The notes beneath the pieces are model-generated. The model was not told the origin of the DNA. It was given only the letters and a program-made list of their open reading frames with translations, and searched no databases. The position numbers were made by a program, and so were the translations under genes. This document shows, in pieces, positions 17,729-26,359 of a DNA stretch of 64,000 nucleotides. Position 1 is the first letter of the stretch, and the number at the start of each line of letters is the position of its first letter. The stretch is taken from NCBI GenBank assembly GCA_002379985.1, contig DFVG01000007.1, positions 24,942 through 88,941 of the forward strand, written 5' to 3'. This stretch comes from Flavobacteriaceae bacterium UBA4166. GTDB taxonomy: Bacteria; Bacteroidota; Bacteroidia; Flavobacteriales; Flavobacteriaceae.

Positions 17729-19438
17729 ATGAAGTTTATTTTACTTTATATATGCACTTTTATGTTGCACTGGGCATCTGCCCAGAATCCGTTTCCGTCC
17801 AGACTTAGTGCATTGGATGATGAAGAACTTTTAGAGATATTTAATGAATTTTCAGGGGATTCGATCGCTCAAGAGCAGATTGCAAGGACCTATTTAGATC
17901 GGGCAAGAAGAGCTAAGGATACCATTAAAATGGCTCGGGGTTATGATCGATTGGCTCGAATTTTTCACCATGAGAAAAATTTGGCATTTGCGGATAGTAT
18001 TATTGCATTAACGGAGCATTTACATCATAAAACCTACCCGGCATTGGGGTATATTTTAAAGGCAGCGTCATATTATAATAGAAATGATTATTTATATGCT
18101 TTAGATAATTTCCTTTTAGCTGAAGATGCTTCTAAATTAAATAACAACTTATATTTTCAAACATTTATCCAAAAGAATATAATACATATGAAAATGATTT
18201 TGGGCAATTCAGAAGAAAGTATAAAGCTTAGTAAAAAGTATTTAAAGGAAATAGAGTCAACTAAATTCAGAGATGCATATAAAAATTACATTCGCGAATC
18301 ATATGAATTAAAAAAAGGAGAAGTCGAGGAAGATTATTTTAGACACTATTTAGAAGCTTTAGATCTTATTACTCAAGCCTACATGTATAGTAAAAAATAC
18401 GATTCAGCTCTAAAGTATTCAAAGAGGTCTATTATAGAATCAGATGCAATTATTAATAATGAGATGTATTATAGTTTACTAGCTAGATCAGGTGAAGTGG
18501 AATTTTACTTAGGTAATTATAAAAATGCAATTGATAGTTTGGTTAAAGGAATAAATTCCCGAAAAAAACCGCATTCATTATTAAATGATTACTATTATTT
18601 GGGTAGTGCTTATTTAAAATTAAATAATAATAAATTGGGAATTTATTATTTAGATAAAGCTGATTCTATCTACAATAGGCACAAAAAAATAAATCCTAGT
18701 CAATCTAGGCTTTTCCACCTATTGTATGATTATTATTTGAATGAAGGTAATAAAAACAAACAGCTGGAGTATTTAAATAAAGTAACATTTATAGATAGTC
18801 TTTTTAGTGAAGATGTTAGGTATTTCAATGAAAAGATTACGTATGAATACGATATTCCTAAAATGTTTAAGGCAAAAAATGAACTAATTGAAATCTTAAA
18901 GAGTCAGAATAAGCATAAAAGTAAAATGCTTATTATACTAATTGTAGCCTTAACTATAATTTCAATTTTACTTATATACTTCTGGAGGCAAAGATTTATT
19001 TTAAGAAGAAGGTTCAATAATTTATTGGAAAACGAATCAAAGAAAAAAAATCAAATTTCTAGTATAAGTGATATTTCCATAGAGAAGGTAAATGATCTTT
19101 TAGATAAGTTGGATTTTTTCGAAAAAAATAAAAACTTCTTAGAGGTTAATTTGAACCTTAATAAACTTGCAAAATCCTTCGAAACAAATTCAAATTATCT
19201 TTCTCGTGTGGTTAATTTAAAGAAAGAAAAAAATTTTTCCCAATACCTACATGATCTTAGAATAGAATATGCAACAGAACGCTTAATAAAAGATTCTTTT
19301 TTTCGAAAATATACTATCAAAGCTGTAGCTGAGGAATGCGGCTATTCCAGTGCAGAATCTTTTTCAAAGGCATTTTATAGGAAGCATGGTATTTATCCGT
19401 CTTATTTTGTCAAGAAACTGAATAAGCCTAAATCATAG
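17729..19438 (+). CDS. TPR-repeat membrane protein with C-terminal AraC-type DNA-binding domain
   Basis: 569 residues. An N-terminal signal/anchor (MKFILLYICTFMLHWASAQ) leads to about 370 residues of tetratricopeptide-like helical repeats (for example YEESIKLSKKYL-like and YDSALKYSKRSII segments), one transmembrane helix near 400-420 (MLIILIVALTIISILLIYFW), a linker, and an AraC/XylS helix-turn-helix domain at about 470-569 (YTIKAVAEECGYSSAESFSKAF, then KHGIYPSYF). The layout suggests a periplasmic sensor with a cytoplasmic DNA-binding end, a type common in Bacteroidota. I start at ATG 17729 because it gives a proper signal peptide; an in-frame TTG at 17696 would spoil it. The gene is visibly richer in A+T than its neighbours, which may mean lineage-specific or transferred DNA. 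Target genes are unknown. Confidence 0.88.
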   Translation: MKFILLYICTFMLHWASAQNPFPSRLSALDDEELLEIFNEFSGDSIAQEQIARTYLDRARRAKDTIKMARGYDRLARIFHHEKNLAFADSIIALTEHLHHKTYPALGYILKAASYYNRNDYLYALDNFLLAEDASKLNNNLYFQTFIQKNIIHMKMILGNSEESIKLSKKYLKEIESTKFRDAYKNYIRESYELKKGEVEEDYFRHYLEALDLITQAYMYSKKYDSALKYSKRSIIESDAIINNEMYYSLLARSGEVEFYLGNYKNAIDSLVKGINSRKKPHSLLNDYYYLGSAYLKLNNNKLGIYYLDKADSIYNRHKKINPSQSRLFHLLYDYYLNEGNKNKQLEYLNKVTFIDSLFSEDVRYFNEKITYEYDIPKMFKAKNELIEILKSQNKHKSKMLIILIVALTIISILLIYFWRQRFILRRRFNNLLENESKKKNQISSISDISIEKVNDLLDKLDFFEKNKNFLEVNLNLNKLAKSFETNSNYLSRVVNLKKEKNFSQYLHDLRIEYATERLIKDSFFRKYTIKAVAEECGYSSAESFSKAFYRKHGIYPSYFVKKLNKPKS

Positions 19439-19441
19439 AGT

Positions 19442-19822
19442 TCATTTTTCAGCTTTTTGAATGCCAGTAATATAAGAGGTATCTTTACAATTTTCAATAA
19501 TGAAAATTATGTGCTTCGAAAGATTCTTCTTGTCATTGATCTTGTAAATATTACAAGAGTCAAGGTCTGTAATGCTTTCAGAAAATAAAACATCACCGTC
19601 TTGTAGTACTTGCTTTATAAAACTGGTATCTATTTGTATTGTTTTGGCATCACGTAAAGCACTTTCAGTAAATACTCTAGGTTTTGAGCGAATATTTTTC
19701 AAAACTCGCGCGTTAGGACCATAATCACAAGAAGCGCGTTTCCCTCCTAGAAAAAAAAATAATAATATGAGCCCGATACTAAATCCCCCCATATAATAGG
19801 CAATTCTATGCACTAGTTTCAT
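19442..19822 (-). CDS. Small membrane-anchored protein of unknown function
   Basis: 126 residues with one N-terminal membrane segment (IAYYMGGFSIGLILLFFFLGG, about 8-28) followed by a soluble domain with three cysteines (RASCDYGPNARVL, DSCNIY, ENCKDTSYI) that would face the periplasm. I do not recognise a family with an assigned function. It is convergent with the TPR/AraC regulator (3-base gap between stop codons) and lies 41 bases downstream of alanine dehydrogenase on the minus strand, as an independent or trailing gene. Confidence 0.65.
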   Translation of the reverse strand: MKLVHRIAYYMGGFSIGLILLFFFLGGKRASCDYGPNARVLKNIRSKPRVFTESALRDAKTIQIDTSFIKQVLQDGDVLFSESITDLDSCNIYKINDKKNLSKHIIFIIENCKDTSYITGIQKAEK

Positions 19823-19863
19823 ACCACAAAGATACTGTGTTTAATTCGAAAAGAGATCCCTTA

Positions 19864-21063
19864 TCAAAAGATCAATAGATTAATATCGCTATAGTTCATA
19901 TCAAACCAATCTGCAATGGTTTTTTGTGTCAAAATACCTCGATAACAATATATTCCATTTCTTAATCCCGGGTCAAACCGAATTGATTCTTCGAGTCCGC
20001 CGCACTCGGCCATTTCCAATAAATAAGGGGTTAATATATTGCTTAACGATACTGATGCTGTCTTAGGGTAGCGAGCAGGAATGTTGGGAACCCCATAATG
20101 AATGACTCCATTTCTGGTTTTTGTTGGTTTATCATGGGTTGTCATTTCGGTGGTCTCAAAACATCCTCCCATATCAATACTCACATCAATAATCACGGCT
20201 CCACGTTTCATTTTTTCAACCATTTCATTCGTTACGATCACGGGCGCTCTATTTTTTCCACGAACAGCGCCAATGGCAACATCACAGCGTCTTAGTGCTT
20301 TAAGTAGATTTTTAGGTTGAATAGTGGAGGTAGCAATGGGGCGGCCAATTTTGGTTTGTACTCTTCTCAATTTGGCGATAGAACTATCAAAAACCTTCAC
20401 ATTGGCACCGAGCCCTAAGGCTGCTCTTATAGCGTATTGCCCTACAGTGCCGGCTCCAATCACTACAACCTCAACCGGCGGAACGCCACTAATATTACCA
20501 AACAGAAGGCCGTTTCCTTTGGGGGCATTTACCATTAATTCCGAAGCAATAAGTATGGAAGCAGTTCCGGCGATTTCACTTAGCGCATTAACTACCGGGT
20601 AGCTACCGTCTGCTTCTTTCATGAATTCAAAAGCTAAAGCCGTAATTTTCTTTTTTGCTAAAATTTCAAAGTATTGAGATTCTTGAGTTTTTAATTGCAA
20701 TGCGGATACCAATACAGTTTTGGGCTGAATAAGCTGTAATTCTTCAGCCGTAGGGGGCTCTACTTTTAGCAGTAGTGGGCATCCAAAAACTTTCTTCTTG
20801 TCTTCAGTAATTTGTGCTCCTGCCTCGCTATAGTCCTGATCAGTAAATCCTGCTTGATTTCCCGCGCCTTTTTCAATAAGAATTTTATGACCGTTAGCTA
20901 CAATAGCTCCCACGGCATCCGGAGTGAGGCAAATACGTTTCTCTTGGAAGTGATTTTCTGTTGGAATCCCTATAAATAAATCCCCTTTTTTCCGGGCAAT
21001 TTCTAAGGTTTCCTCTTGAGGAATTAACTGTGCCTTTGTAAAAGGAGATTTGGGTTGTGTCAT
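19864..21063 (-). CDS. ald: Alanine dehydrogenase
   Basis: 399 residues of the alanine dehydrogenase/pyridine nucleotide transhydrogenase fold. N-terminal catalytic motifs include the basic residue in ENHFQEKRICLTPDAV (near 37-52) and LLKVEPPTAEE (near 100). The Rossmann motif is VVVIGAGTVGQYAIRAALGLGANV (near 205-228) and the later IDVSIDMGGCFETTE helps close the active site. It interconverts alanine and pyruvate/ammonia with NAD. At 399 residues it is longer than the classical 370-residue enzyme because of an N-terminal extension, the usual Bacteroidota form. An NAD(P) transhydrogenase alpha subunit is the alternative, but no beta partner lies near. In flavobacteria it commonly neighbours tsaE and porX, as here. 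Confidence 0.9.
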   Translation of the reverse strand: MTQPKSPFTKAQLIPQEETLEIARKKGDLFIGIPTENHFQEKRICLTPDAVGAIVANGHKILIEKGAGNQAGFTDQDYSEAGAQITEDKKKVFGCPLLLKVEPPTAEELQLIQPKTVLVSALQLKTQESQYFEILAKKKITALAFEFMKEADGSYPVVNALSEIAGTASILIASELMVNAPKGNGLLFGNISGVPPVEVVVIGAGTVGQYAIRAALGLGANVKVFDSSIAKLRRVQTKIGRPIATSTIQPKNLLKALRRCDVAIGAVRGKNRAPVIVTNEMVEKMKRGAVIIDVSIDMGGCFETTEMTTHDKPTKTRNGVIHYGVPNIPARYPKTASVSLSNILTPYLLEMAECGGLEESIRFDPGLRNGIYCYRGILTQKTIADWFDMNYSDINLLIF

Positions 21064-21118
21064 TGCGACTAAGTTGTAGTACTAAGTTACATAATTATCG
21101 TAACGAGTGCAATGATTG

Positions 21119-21646
21119 TTAGCGAAACAGGTCTTTTAATTGTCCCCAAAATGATCTTTTTCGTTGAAGTTCTTTTTCAAAATCACTCAAATTATCATTC
21201 CTTACTTTATTAAATAACTTTGCTCTGATTAAGTAAACTGAAGGGACTAGAATTAACATCAATGGAAGAATTAAATAAATCTCTAGTTCATCTAGATCAT
21301 TACTTTCATTAATTACTCCCCATAGCTGGAATGAATACATAGCAATTGGAACCAATATAATCCAATGCCACCAATGTTTGCAGGTAAAGAACCACAAAAG
21401 TAAAAGATAAAGCGGAATAACTTTTCCAGTAAAATACCATGCAAAAGAATACCAAGAAGGAAAGCTGGTTTCTATCTTAAATAAAGAAGTTTCCCAGATC
21501 TGGCTATCTGGGAAACTTTCGTAAGTATAAAATAAAAAAGGTGATATAGCAATACAAAATACTATTACCCCTCCAACAAATAAAGATTTTCTATCCGTTT
21601 TGTAGAGGTTTTTGGTACTTGTCGATTTGCTGTTCGGTTTGGTCAT
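21119..21646 (-). CDS. Membrane protein of unknown function
   Basis: About 175 residues from ATG 21646 (MTKPNSKSTST). It has a basic N-terminus, then four likely membrane segments (SLFVGGVIVFCIAISPFLFY, FAWYFTGKVIPLYLLLLWFF, WWHWIILVPIAMYSFQLWGV and ILPLMLILVPSVYLI) and a basic C-terminus (ELQRKRSFWGQLKDLFR). A TTG start 10 codons upstream is possible but adds little. Its first 56 bases overlap, in another frame, the end of the small lipoprotein gene upstream, so the two are probably translationally coupled. No family with known function recognised. Confidence 0.7.
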   Translation of the reverse strand: MTKPNSKSTSTKNLYKTDRKSLFVGGVIVFCIAISPFLFYTYESFPDSQIWETSLFKIETSFPSWYSFAWYFTGKVIPLYLLLLWFFTCKHWWHWIILVPIAMYSFQLWGVINESNDLDELEIYLILPLMLILVPSVYLIRAKLFNKVRNDNLSDFEKELQRKRSFWGQLKDLFR

Positions 21647-21728
21647 CTTCAATACTTTCTGGAGTACAAGAAACAAATAAAGTTGCTCCGAAAATTGCGA
21701 CGATAAAAAGGTAGTTTTTGACTTTCAT
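21591..21728 (-). CDS. Tiny lipoprotein (45 residues)
   Basis: The frame from ATG 21728 to TAG at 21591 encodes 45 residues: a basic start, a hydrophobic core (NYLFIVAIFGATLFVSC) with lipobox Cys21, then a short polar tail beginning TPESIEDDQTEQQIDK. It is too short for most automatic calls but has an ideal signal-peptidase II pattern. Small lipoproteins with an SPESxDD-like start are, from memory, common in flavobacteria. It overlaps the next gene by 56 bases. Function unknown. Confidence 0.7.
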   Translation of the reverse strand: MKVKNYLFIVAIFGATLFVSCTPESIEDDQTEQQIDKYQKPLQNG

Positions 21729-21912
21729 AATACTAGTTTTTTGTGAGGTTAATACTACAAACCTATCACGAAAAAAAACAAGTATTACAATTAGTTTCAG
21801 CGTATTTTATAAGGTTATTCTTTAGTGAAAAATCACACGAGAATATTACTGTTTATCAATACGTTGAAATTGCAGTAAATCGTCAGCAAACATAGAGTTG
21901 GAGCGCAATTAT

Positions 21913-22326
21913 TTATTTCACAGGCAATGTTTTTAGGGTTCTCATCTCATTATCTAATTTGTTCATTTTGATCTTTAAAAATTCTTTTGGCAATATAGAT
22001 TCGATTTTTTCCGGCCATTCTATAAAAAGCCAATGATCCGATTCAAAATACTCTTCTATTCCAATGTCAAAAACCTCTCCTATTGATTCAATGCGATAAA
22101 AATCAAAGTGGTTAATGATTTCATCGTCCGCTCTATATTCATTGACAATTGAATAGGTCGGACTCCCAATATTGTCTTTTACTCCCAACGCTTTAATCAT
22201 TTCCTTGATCAAGGTTGTTTTACCTACTCCCATTTCGCCGAAAAATAAAAATCGTTTCGTGGTAGTATTTGCTAACAATGCGTTAGCAATTTCTGGAAGC
22301 TCAGATAAAGTATAGGTTCTCTCCAT
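21913..22326 (-). CDS. tsaE: tRNA threonylcarbamoyladenosine biosynthesis ATPase
   Basis: 137 residues, the normal TsaE length. The P-loop GEMGVGKTT lies at 30-38, followed by the family motif GSPTYSIVNEY (near 54-64) and HFDFYRIE (near 74-81), and HWLFIEWPEKI near the end. TsaE is the ATPase that works with TsaB, TsaC/Sua5 and TsaD to form t6A at position 37 of ANN-decoding tRNAs. The partners are not in this window. It lies 92 bases downstream of porX on the same strand, an order common in flavobacteria. Confidence 0.95.
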   Translation of the reverse strand: MERTYTLSELPEIANALLANTTTKRFLFFGEMGVGKTTLIKEMIKALGVKDNIGSPTYSIVNEYRADDEIINHFDFYRIESIGEVFDIGIEEYFESDHWLFIEWPEKIESILPKEFLKIKMNKLDNEMRTLKTLPVK

Positions 22327-22418
22327 GAAATCAGACGATCACAAATATAGAAAAAATACGACTATAGGTTAATAAAATCGATGTAATGCGCAAATTAAAG
22401 AATATTCTTACAAATTAT

Positions 22419-23966
22419 TTATTTTGGGTCTAATACTGCAAAAGGAATAATCATCTCTTCTAAAGATACGCCTCCATGTTGGTAGGTATTTCTGTAATAA
22501 CTTACGTAATGGTTGTAATTGTTTGGGTATGCAAAAAATAAATCTCCTTTAGCAAAAATGAAGGAACTACTCATATTTATAGATGGTAAATGAATAGACT
22601 TAGGGTCTTTCGCCGCCAACACATCTTTGTTTTCGTAGGTCAAACTTTTACCGGTCTTATACCGCAAGTTCAAACTTGTATTCTTGTCTCCAATTACTTT
22701 AGAAGGATTCTTTACATTGATGGTCCCGTGATCGGTGGTAATTATTAACTTAAACCCTAACTGTGCAGCCTGCTGAAGAATCTCCATCAACGGTGAATTT
22801 TTAAACCAGCTTTGCGTTAGAGAACGATACGACTTATCCGTCGAGGCTAACTCCTTAATCACTTCCATTTCCGTTTTAGAGTGTGATAACATATCAACGA
22901 AGTTGTAGACAACCACTGTGAGATCTTCTTCTTTGTGCTTCTTAAAATTGTCTACCAATCGCTTTCCTTGTTTTAAACTTGAAATCTTATGATAACTCCA
23001 CTCCAATTGCATTCCCAAACGTTTCAATTGGGCTTCTAGAAATGCTTCCTCATTCATGTTTTTCCCTCCATCATCAGTGTCGTTGAGCCATAAATTAGGA
23101 TGCAACTTTTCCATATCGCTCGGCATCAGTCCAGAAAAAATAGCATTTCTTGCGTATTGCGTAGCGGTTGGAAGAATGCTGCAAAACATTTCTTCCTTGA
23201 TTTTTTTATACGCATTCGCAACAAATGGTTCAAAAGCTTTCCATTGATCGTAACGTAAATTGTCAATGACTACCAATAAAGTAGGCTGCCCCGTTTTTAA
23301 TTCAGGAACCACTTTTTCTCTAAAAAGCGTGTGCGACATGGTAGGAGCATCAGCGCCGTCAAACCAGCTTGGATATTCTTTATCAATAAACTTGCAAAAC
23401 TGAGTATTGGCTTCGGTTTTTTGTGATTCCAGAATTTCAAACATTCCTGTATCTTCAATGTCCTCCAATTCCAATTCCCAATACACCAACTTTTGATATA
23501 GTTCTACCCAACCTTCATACGTATTGATCATAGACATATCCATCGCGATCTTCCGAAACTCTTGCTGATAGTTTGAGGTCGTCTTTTCAGAAACCAAACG
23601 CGAATGATCTAAGTTCTTTTTCAAGCTCAATAGGATCTGATTGGGATTTACCGGCTTGATTAAATAATCCGCAATCTTAGACCCAATCGCTTCCTCCATA
23701 ATATATTCTTCCTCACTCTTAGTGATCATCACTACGGGAAGGGAAGCCTGTTGTTCTTTGATCTCTGATAAGGTCTCAAGACCGGTGAGTCCAGGCATAT
23801 TTTCATCTAAGAATACAATATCAAAGGTTTCATTCTTTATCTCTTCCAAAGCTTCTGTACCACTTTGGGCCGTCGTTACTTTGTAGTTTTTATTTTCTAA
23901 GAATAAAATATGCGGTTTTAATAAATCGATTTCATCATCCACCCACAGTACTTTTATATCACTCAT
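22419..23966 (-). CDS. porX: PorX, response regulator with PglZ-type phosphatase domain
   Basis: 515 residues from ATG 23966 (MSDIKVLWVDDE). The receiver domain (1-120) has the acidic pair D10-D11, phosphoacceptor Asp54 in FLDENMPGL, and the conserved Lys in YLIKPVNP. The rest is a PglZ/alkaline-phosphatase-superfamily domain: VVIDNLRYDQW near the start and IITTDHGTINV near 430, which carry metal ligands. PorX with the sensor PorY controls type IX secretion genes and gliding in Bacteroidota, and its PglZ domain hydrolyses phosphodiesters including cyclic oligonucleotides in Porphyromonas. PorY is not in this window. An upstream in-frame extension to 24050 adds 28 non-family residues and is rejected. 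Confidence 0.93.
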   Translation of the reverse strand: MSDIKVLWVDDEIDLLKPHILFLENKNYKVTTAQSGTEALEEIKNETFDIVFLDENMPGLTGLETLSEIKEQQASLPVVMITKSEEEYIMEEAIGSKIADYLIKPVNPNQILLSLKKNLDHSRLVSEKTTSNYQQEFRKIAMDMSMINTYEGWVELYQKLVYWELELEDIEDTGMFEILESQKTEANTQFCKFIDKEYPSWFDGADAPTMSHTLFREKVVPELKTGQPTLLVVIDNLRYDQWKAFEPFVANAYKKIKEEMFCSILPTATQYARNAIFSGLMPSDMEKLHPNLWLNDTDDGGKNMNEEAFLEAQLKRLGMQLEWSYHKISSLKQGKRLVDNFKKHKEEDLTVVVYNFVDMLSHSKTEMEVIKELASTDKSYRSLTQSWFKNSPLMEILQQAAQLGFKLIITTDHGTINVKNPSKVIGDKNTSLNLRYKTGKSLTYENKDVLAAKDPKSIHLPSINMSSSFIFAKGDLFFAYPNNYNHYVSYYRNTYQHGGVSLEEMIIPFAVLDPK

Positions 23967-24007
23967 ATATGTATCTTTGTTACGTTTCTTCCTATATAGG
24001 TTAACTT

Positions 24008-24015
24008 CAAAATTA
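24008..24015 (-). promoter_or_regulatory. porX: -7 box for porX
   Basis: The minus strand reads TAATTTTG, fitting TAnnTTTG, about 42 bases before the chosen ATG (23966). It lies in the 100-base gap between porX and the divergent HD-domain gene. The position also supports the shorter PorX start. Confidence 0.35.
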
Positions 24016-24066
24016 ATTCTGAAGTATTTGAGGAACGACTTTGTTGTCATAATTAATCGTTAAAGT

Positions 24067-25293
24067 TTGAAGCCCAAAAACAAACTGAAAATCATCAACG
24101 ATCCTATCTACGGATTCATCACGCTCCCCGGCGACCTTATCTTCCAACTTATGGAACATCGCTATTTCCAGCGATTGCGCCGTATTTCACAAATGGGCAT
24201 GTCCTACATCGTTTATCCCGGAGCGCATCATACCCGTTTTCAACATGCCTTGGGCGCCATGTTCCTCATGCAAAAAGCGATTTATGTCCTACGCTCTAAA
24301 GGGGTTGCTATTTCTGATGCTGAGCGAGAAGCACTTTTAATAGCCATTTTGCTTCACGACATCGGGCATGGACCATTTTCGCACGCCATGGAACACAGCA
24401 TCGTGGAAAGCGTAGGCCACGAATATTTATCGTTAGCCTTTATGAAGAAATTAAATGAGGAGTTTCATGGAAAGCTAACCATGGCTATTGATATCTTTAC
24501 CAATCAATACCCCAGAAAATTCATGCATCAGATGGTCTCGGGACAACTCGATATGGATCGTCTCGATTACTTGCGCCGGGATAGTTTCTATACCGGCGTT
24601 TCCGAAGGAGCCATCAATACCGAACGCTTGATAACAATGCTGCATGTGCATGAGGATACACTGGTCGTAGAGGAAAAAGGTATTTATTCGGTTGAAAAAT
24701 TTATCGTGGCACGCCGACTCATGTACTGGCAAGTATACTTACATAAAACAAGTTTGGTGGCTGAACAGTTGCTGCTAAGACTCCTTAAGCGCGCAAAAGA
24801 ACTAAGCCAACAAGGGGTTTCTCTGCCGGCAACCCCCGCACTTCACTATTTTCTGACCACACCAATCAGTAAAGATTCTTTTTCTTCGGAAGGGCTAGAA
24901 CAATTTTCAAAATTGGATGACTACGATATTGTTTCAGCCATAAAAATGTGGATCGACGTAGAGGATGCCGTTTTAAGAACGATAGCCAAAATGCTGCTAC
25001 ACCGTGATCTGTTGAAAATTAAAATGAAGAAAAAGCCAATTCCTTCAGAAAGAAAACAGTCTAAAAAGTCTGCTTTAATGAAACGAGAGGGATTCACTGA
25101 AGCAGAAGCTGATTACTTCGTATTTGAAGGCGTCATCTCAAACTTAGCGTACCGAATGGATCATAATGCTATCATTCTATTGCGGAAGAATGGTAAAATG
25201 ATTGATGTCGCCAAAGCAAGCGATCAACTTAACATTGAGGCGCTTTCCGAAACCGTGATAAAATATTATCTATGTTACCCGAAAAGTCTTTAG
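24067..25293 (+). CDS. HD-domain phosphohydrolase
   Basis: 408 residues of the deoxyguanosinetriphosphate triphosphohydrolase/SAMHD1-like HD superfamily. HTRFQHALGAMF (His60), LLHDIGHGPFSHAMEH (His97-Asp98) and the later DMDRLDYLRRDSF carry the metal-binding His-Asp residues. It could hydrolyse dNTPs or another phosphate ester; substrate not assigned. The start is TTG at 24067: an in-frame stop lies two codons upstream (TAA at 24061), the family-conserved KLKIINDPIYGF begins 5 residues later, and the first internal ATG would delete it. It is divergent from porX and is followed by the lpxD promoter. Confidence 0.92.
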   Translation: MKPKNKLKIINDPIYGFITLPGDLIFQLMEHRYFQRLRRISQMGMSYIVYPGAHHTRFQHALGAMFLMQKAIYVLRSKGVAISDAEREALLIAILLHDIGHGPFSHAMEHSIVESVGHEYLSLAFMKKLNEEFHGKLTMAIDIFTNQYPRKFMHQMVSGQLDMDRLDYLRRDSFYTGVSEGAINTERLITMLHVHEDTLVVEEKGIYSVEKFIVARRLMYWQVYLHKTSLVAEQLLLRLLKRAKELSQQGVSLPATPALHYFLTTPISKDSFSSEGLEQFSKLDDYDIVSAIKMWIDVEDAVLRTIAKMLLHRDLLKIKMKKKPIPSERKQSKKSALMKREGFTEAEADYFVFEGVISNLAYRMDHNAIILLRKNGKMIDVAKASDQLNIEALSETVIKYYLCYPKSL

Positions 25294-25304
25294 CGATCAT
25301 TTTT

Positions 25305-25312
25305 TATATTTG
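25305..25312 (+). promoter_or_regulatory. lpxD: -7 box for the lpxD operon
   Basis: TATATTTG fits TAnnTTTG and follows a T-run (TTTTT at 25301-25305). It lies 19 bases before the lpxD ATG at 25331, just after the HD gene stop. Confidence 0.5.
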
Positions 25313-25330
25313 CAACACCGAAAACAACAG

Positions 25331-26359
25331 ATGAAATTTACAGCCACCCAGATAGCGGGAATTTTAAACGGAGAGGTTGACGGTGATGCCGAGGTTGAAG
25401 TGTCGCAACTTTCTAAGATTGAAGAGGGAACGAAAGGAAGTCTTACCTTTCTTGCCAATCCAAAATACACCTCCTTTATTTATTCTACGGAAGCGTCTAT
25501 CACCATTGTAGATAAGGACTTTCATGCAGAAAATGATATCACTACAACACTGATTAGAGTAGACGATGCCTACAAAGCCTTCTCGCAATTACTCGAATAC
25601 TACAATCAAGTGAAAATGAATAAGACGGGAATTGAACAACCAGTCTTCATTTCAGAATCAGCACGGTTTGACGAAGCTACCCTGTACCTGGGCGCGTTCT
25701 CTTATGTAGGCGATAATGTTACTATTGGGGAGAATGTAAAAATTTATCCCAATGTATATATTGGTGATAACGTCACTTTAGGCGATAATGTCATAGTGTT
25801 TGCAGGGGCAAAAATTTATTCGGAGTCGGTTATTGGAAATCATTGTGTGATCCATAGCGGTGTTATTGTAGGAGCCGATGGTTTTGGCTTTACGCCGAAT
25901 GAAAAAGGCGAATACAAAAAAGTACCCCAAACAGGAAACGTGATCATAGAAGATCATGTAGATATTGGTGCCGGTACGACCATTGACAGAGCGACCTTGG
26001 GCTCTACCATAATCCGTAAGGGAGTAAAGTTGGACAACCAAATTCAGATTGCCCACAATGTGGAAATTGGAGAGAACACCGTCATCGCGGCCCAAACCGG
26101 AATTGCCGGATCTACTAAAATTGGTAGCAACTGTATGATCGGTGGTCAAGTAGGAATAGTTGGGCATATTACCATCGGTAACAACGTGCGCATTCAAGCG
26201 CAAAGTGGTATCGGAAGAAATGTCAAAGACAACGAAACCTTGCAAGGATCTCCAGCTTTGAATTATGGTGATTACAACAAAAGTTATGTTCACTTTAAGA
26301 ACCTACCAAAGATCATTGAGCGTTTTAATACGTTAGAAAAAAATCAAAATAATGACTAA
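25331..26359 (+). CDS. lpxD: UDP-3-O-acylglucosamine N-acyltransferase
   Basis: 342 residues. Third step of lipid A synthesis: it transfers a hydroxyacyl chain from ACP to the amine of UDP-3-O-acyl-GlcN. An N-terminal uridine-binding domain (1-100, SLTFLANPKYTSFIYST) is followed by left-handed beta-helix hexapeptide repeats (IGDNVTLGDNVIV and many others) with catalytic His242 in IQIAHNVEIG and a C-terminal helix. ATG 25331 is chosen over an in-frame TTG at 25310. It overlaps lpxC-fabZ by 8 bases, so the genes are coupled. A second, divergent lpxD copy lies at 29220. Confidence 0.96.
   Translation: MKFTATQIAGILNGEVDGDAEVEVSQLSKIEEGTKGSLTFLANPKYTSFIYSTEASITIVDKDFHAENDITTTLIRVDDAYKAFSQLLEYYNQVKMNKTGIEQPVFISESARFDEATLYLGAFSYVGDNVTIGENVKIYPNVYIGDNVTLGDNVIVFAGAKIYSESVIGNHCVIHSGVIVGADGFGFTPNEKGEYKKVPQTGNVIIEDHVDIGAGTTIDRATLGSTIIRKGVKLDNQIQIAHNVEIGENTVIAAQTGIAGSTKIGSNCMIGGQVGIVGHITIGNNVRIQAQSGIGRNVKDNETLQGSPALNYGDYNKSYVHFKNLPKIIERFNTLEKNQNND

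Noticed and set aside
23967..24050. Longer PorX start
   Set aside because: Adds 28 residues before the receiver domain and covers the likely promoter box at 24008-24015.
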